DNA of 6,741 nucleotides. Origin: Mesorhizobium sp. GTDB lineage: Bacteria > Pseudomonadota > Alphaproteobacteria > Rhizobiales > Rhizobiaceae. The stretch is taken from contig JAEKLU010000088.1 in the NCBI GenBank assembly GCA_019509685.1, forward strand, positions 1 to 6,741, read 5' to 3'. The position numbers and the translations under genes were made by a program. Below, in pieces: positions 4,611 to 6,741 of the stretch (positions are counted from its first letter, which is position 1; the number at the start of each line of letters is the position of its first letter). Under the pieces are notes generated by a model, which was not told the origin of the DNA, did not search any database, and worked only from the letters and a program-made list of their open reading frames with translations.

Positions 4611-6260
4611 GCCTTGTGGCGGCACCCAGTTGATGTTCTGGTTCGGATCCTTGATGTCGCAGGTCTTGCAGTGCACGCAGTTCTGCGCGTTGATGACGAA
4701 GCGCACATCCTTGGCCGACGGATCGGCGGCGGCGTTGCCGTCCTTGTCGACCCACTCATAGACGCCAGCCGGGCAATAGCGGGTCGAGGGGCCGGCGAAG
4801 ACGTCGTGCTCGGAGCGCTGCTGCAGCGCCATGTCGCCGACGATCAGATGGGTCGGCTCGTTTTCCTCGTGATTGGTGTTGGACAGAAACACCGAGGACA
4901 GCCGGTCGAAAGTCAGTACGCCGTCAGGCTTGGGATAGGCGATCTTCTTGTGCTGAGCGGCGGGCTCGAGCGACGCGTAATCGGCCTTGCCGTGCTTCAG
5001 CGTGCCGAAGGGCGAGAAGCCGAACAGCGTGTTCAGCCACATGTCGAGACCGCCGAGGCCGATGCCCAGAACGGTGCCGAAGCGCGACCACAGCGGCTTG
5101 ACGTTGCGCACCTTCTTCAGGTCCTTGCCGATGTCGCTGCCGCGCCAGGCCTCTTCATAGGAAGCGAGCTCGTCATTGGCGCGGCCGGCGGCGATCGCTT
5201 CGGCCACATGCTCGGCCGCCAGCATGCCGGACAGCACCGCATTGTGCGAACCCTTGATGCGCGGCACATTGACGAAGCCGGCCGAGCAGCCCATCAGCAC
5301 GCCGCCCGGGAAGGACAGTTTCGGTACCGACTGCCAGCCGCCCTCTGTGATGGCGCGCGCGCCATAGCCGATCCGCTTGGCGCCCTCGAACGTGCCGGCA
5401 ATCGCCGGATGCGTCTTGAAACGCTGGAACTCCTCGAAGGGCGACAGATAAGGGTTCTTGTAATTGAGGTGGAGCACAAAGCCGACCGCCACCTGGTTGT
5501 CTTCGAGATGATAGAGGAAGGAGCCGCCACCGGTCTTCAGGTCGAGCGGCCAGCCAAAGGTGTGCTGCACCAGGCCCGGCCGGTGGTTTTCCGGCTTGAC
5601 CTGCCAGAGTTCCTTGAGGCCGATGCCGTATTTGCCTGGATCGCGGCCGTCGGAAAGCTTGTATTTGGCGATCAACTGCTTGGCCAAGGAGCCGCGCGCG
5701 CCCTCGCCGATCAGCACATATTTGCCCATCAGCGCCATGCCCGGCGCGTAGGACGGCCCGTGCGTGCCGTCCTTCTCGACGCCCATGTCGCCGGTGATGA
5801 CGCCGATGACGGCGCCCACCTCGTTGTAGACGAGGCTGACCGCGGCGAAGCCCGGATAGATTTCGACGCCGAGCGCCTCGGCCTTGGTCGCCAGCCAGCG
5901 GCAGACATTGCCGAGCGAGACGATGTAATTGCCGTGATTGTTCATCAGCGGCGGCATCATGATGTTGGGCAGACGGAACGAGCCTGCCGGCCCGAGCACA
6001 AGGAAATGGTCGGCGGTGACCGGCGTCTTGAACGGGTGACCCTCCTCCTCGCGCCAGCCGGGCAGCAGCCGGTCGATGCCGATCGGATCGACGACGGCGC
6101 CGGACAGGATGTGCGCGCCGACCTCGCCGCCCTTTTCCAGGACGACGACCGAAAGATCGGGATTGAGCTGCTTCAGACGGATTGCGGCGGCAAGACCGGC
6201 GGGACCCGCTCCGACGATCACCACGTCGAATTCCATGCTTTCGCGTTCGATATCGCTCAT
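4581..6260 (-). CDS. electron transfer flavoprotein-ubiquinone oxidoreductase (ETF-QO)
   Basis: A 559-residue protein matching ETF-QO along its whole length. It takes electrons from reduced ETF, which collects them from acyl-CoA and other dehydrogenases, and reduces ubiquinone at the inner membrane. The FAD-binding Rossmann motif is VVIVGAGPAG (G17, G19, G22), with E42 at the end of the second strand and the conserved GAHILSGAVVDP (48-59). The C-terminal 4Fe-4S domain has C496 (RYCPAGVYEW) and C528, C531 and C534 (NCVHCKTCDIKDPNQNINW); the gap between the first and second Cys is seven residues longer than in the human enzyme. The start at 6260 is chosen for AGAGGGG (6270-6264) just upstream; an ATG at 6314 would add 18 atypical residues. 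The last eight codons and the stop lie inside a tandem repeat. No intrinsic terminator is seen on this strand. Confidence 0.97.
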   Translation of the reverse strand: MSDIERESMEFDVVIVGAGPAGLAAAIRLKQLNPDLSVVVLEKGGEVGAHILSGAVVDPIGIDRLLPGWREEEGHPFKTPVTADHFLVLGPAGSFRLPNIMMPPLMNNHGNYIVSLGNVCRWLATKAEALGVEIYPGFAAVSLVYNEVGAVIGVITGDMGVEKDGTHGPSYAPGMALMGKYVLIGEGARGSLAKQLIAKYKLSDGRDPGKYGIGLKELWQVKPENHRPGLVQHTFGWPLDLKTGGGSFLYHLEDNQVAVGFVLHLNYKNPYLSPFEEFQRFKTHPAIAGTFEGAKRIGYGARAITEGGWQSVPKLSFPGGVLMGCSAGFVNVPRIKGSHNAVLSGMLAAEHVAEAIAAGRANDELASYEEAWRGSDIGKDLKKVRNVKPLWSRFGTVLGIGLGGLDMWLNTLFGFSPFGTLKHGKADYASLEPAAQHKKIAYPKPDGVLTFDRLSSVFLSNTNHEENEPTHLIVGDMALQQRSEHDVFAGPSTRYCPAGVYEWVDKDGNAAADPSAKDVRFVINAQNCVHCKTCDIKDPNQNINWVPPQGGEGPVYQGM

Positions 6261-6304
6261 CGACCCCTCTTTGGCTTGCCGCATTCTCGCATTGTGCTGG
6301 CTCC

Positions 6305-6337
6305 TGCGCTGCATAGCGCATCAATTCGCGACGCGAA
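6305..6337. promoter_or_regulatory. two adjacent dyads in the ETF-QO upstream region
   Basis: TGCGCT (6305-6310) and AGCGCA (6315-6320) are inverted around 4 nt; five bases later TTCGCG (6325-6330) and CGCGAA (6332-6337) form a 13-bp palindrome around a single A. Both lie 45-77 bp upstream of the ETF-QO start codon. The second has the short spacing typical of a dimeric repressor site; the first could fold as RNA. A regulatory role is inferred from position and symmetry only. Confidence 0.35.
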
Positions 6338-6373
6338 ACCGGCGCTGACGGCCAGGCCGCGCCCTCATCTTTT

Positions 6374-6402
6374 TAATTGTTCGACGGCTTGGTTATCGGC
6401 AA
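6374..6402 (-). promoter_or_regulatory. candidate promoter of the ETF-QO gene
   Basis: On the minus strand TTGCCG (6402-6397) and CAATTA (6379-6374) are separated by exactly 17 bp, a plausible -35/-10 pair in the only AT-rich part of the intergenic region. Transcription would begin near 6367, giving a leader of about 107 nt that contains the two dyads at 6305-6337. The -10 match is poor, so confidence is low. Confidence 0.25.
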
Positions 6403-6413
6403 TACTTCACGCC

Positions 6414-6741
6414 ATGCGCATGTTCGAGCCATCCGGCTTTCCACTGAAGCGCTTGCCATTGACGCCCGGCATCGCCTGGCGCGCGGTTCTTCCGCTCCTG
6501 TTTTTGACCGTGCCGGCAGCGGCGGATCCAGCAAAGGTCTGGCTCACCGGCGCCTATTCCTTCTCCGACGAGCTTGGCGGCTTCCGCATCACCAGCGCCT
6601 CTGGCATCGGCACCAAGGAAGACCCGCTGATCATCAAGGAAGAGCTGAACACGGCGACGCCGGTGACGCTGACCATCCGCGCCACCAAGCCGATCGAGCC
6701 GTTCGGCAAGGCCGGCGAGGTCGCCAATGGCGTGATGTATA
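6414..6741 (+). CDS. exported protein of unknown function, N-terminal part
   Basis: An open frame runs from ATG 6414 to the window end (109 codons, no stop), divergent from ETF-QO. A second ATG at 6420 is in frame and could be the true start; neither has a Shine-Dalgarno. The first 37 residues look like a signal peptide: an extended n-region with Lys and Arg (residues 1-23), the hydrophobic run AVLPLLFLTVP, and a cleavage site after AAA at residue 37. The visible mature part (about 72 residues, beginning DPAKVWLTGAYSFSDELGG) is rich in short beta-prone, Gly-containing stretches and has no cysteine. Codon third positions are GC-rich like the neighbours, supporting a real gene. I do not recognise the family, and the rest of the protein is outside the window. 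Confidence 0.75.
   Translation, partial: MRMFEPSGFPLKRLPLTPGIAWRAVLPLLFLTVPAAADPAKVWLTGAYSFSDELGGFRITSASGIGTKEDPLIIKEELNTATPVTLTIRATKPIEPFGKAGEVANGVMY

Noticed and set aside
4466..4759. Minus-strand frames that join ETF-QO-internal sequence to the repeats and end again in GEGPVYQGM
   Set aside because: They are out of frame with ETF-QO upstream and regain the peptide only because the 76/77-bp period shifts the frame; there is no start signal, so they are by-products of the duplication.
5173..6324. A 383-codon minus-strand frame overlapping ETF-QO
   Set aside because: It is a shifted frame of the ETF-QO gene, Arg/Gly-rich and with no family signature.

Overview
The window looks like chromosomal DNA of a GC-rich alphaproteobacterium of the Rhizobiales, most likely Mesorhizobium or a close relative. 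This rests on high GC with strongly GC-biased third codon positions, a 559-residue ETF-ubiquinone oxidoreductase, DUF2147 and DUF922 proteins of the kind common in rhizobia, and a -10-like element (CTATAT) matching the rhizobial housekeeping consensus. The genus is an inference from remembered protein similarity, not from a search.

Layout, left to right. The + strand starts with the C-terminus of a DUF2147 protein (1-201), closed by a very clear intrinsic terminator (223-254). A hairpin-rich intergenic stretch follows, then two short exported-protein ORFs (399-551 and 600-803), a perfect 18-bp dyad (813-830), and amn, AMP nucleosidase (935-2437). Next comes a membrane-anchored endonuclease/exonuclease/phosphatase-family protein (2529-3551). 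It converges on a minus-strand gene for a secreted DUF922 protein with a zinc-protease HEATH motif (3615-4208). The minus strand then carries ETF-ubiquinone oxidoreductase (4581-6260). Divergent from it, at the right edge, is the start of an unrecognised exported protein (6414 onward, cut by the window end).

The most unusual part is the 372 bp between the ETF-QO stop codon and the DUF922 start. The last eight codons and stop of the ETF-QO gene, plus about 35 bp of 3' flank, are repeated as a 76/77-bp tandem array: three extra near-identical copies and a probable decayed fourth that reaches almost to the DUF922 leader. Copies are most alike next to the gene and diverge with distance. Each unit carries nested inverted repeats, and the three full units end in a T-run on the + strand.

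Functionally the window is a set of independent housekeeping and envelope genes rather than one pathway. Amn releases adenine and ribose 5-phosphate from AMP. ETF-QO passes electrons from acyl-CoA and other dehydrogenases through ETF to ubiquinone. The remaining genes encode exported or membrane proteins of uncertain role. I saw no mobile element, CRISPR array, tRNA or rRNA, and no clear new multi-gene system; the repeat array is the best candidate for something undescribed.
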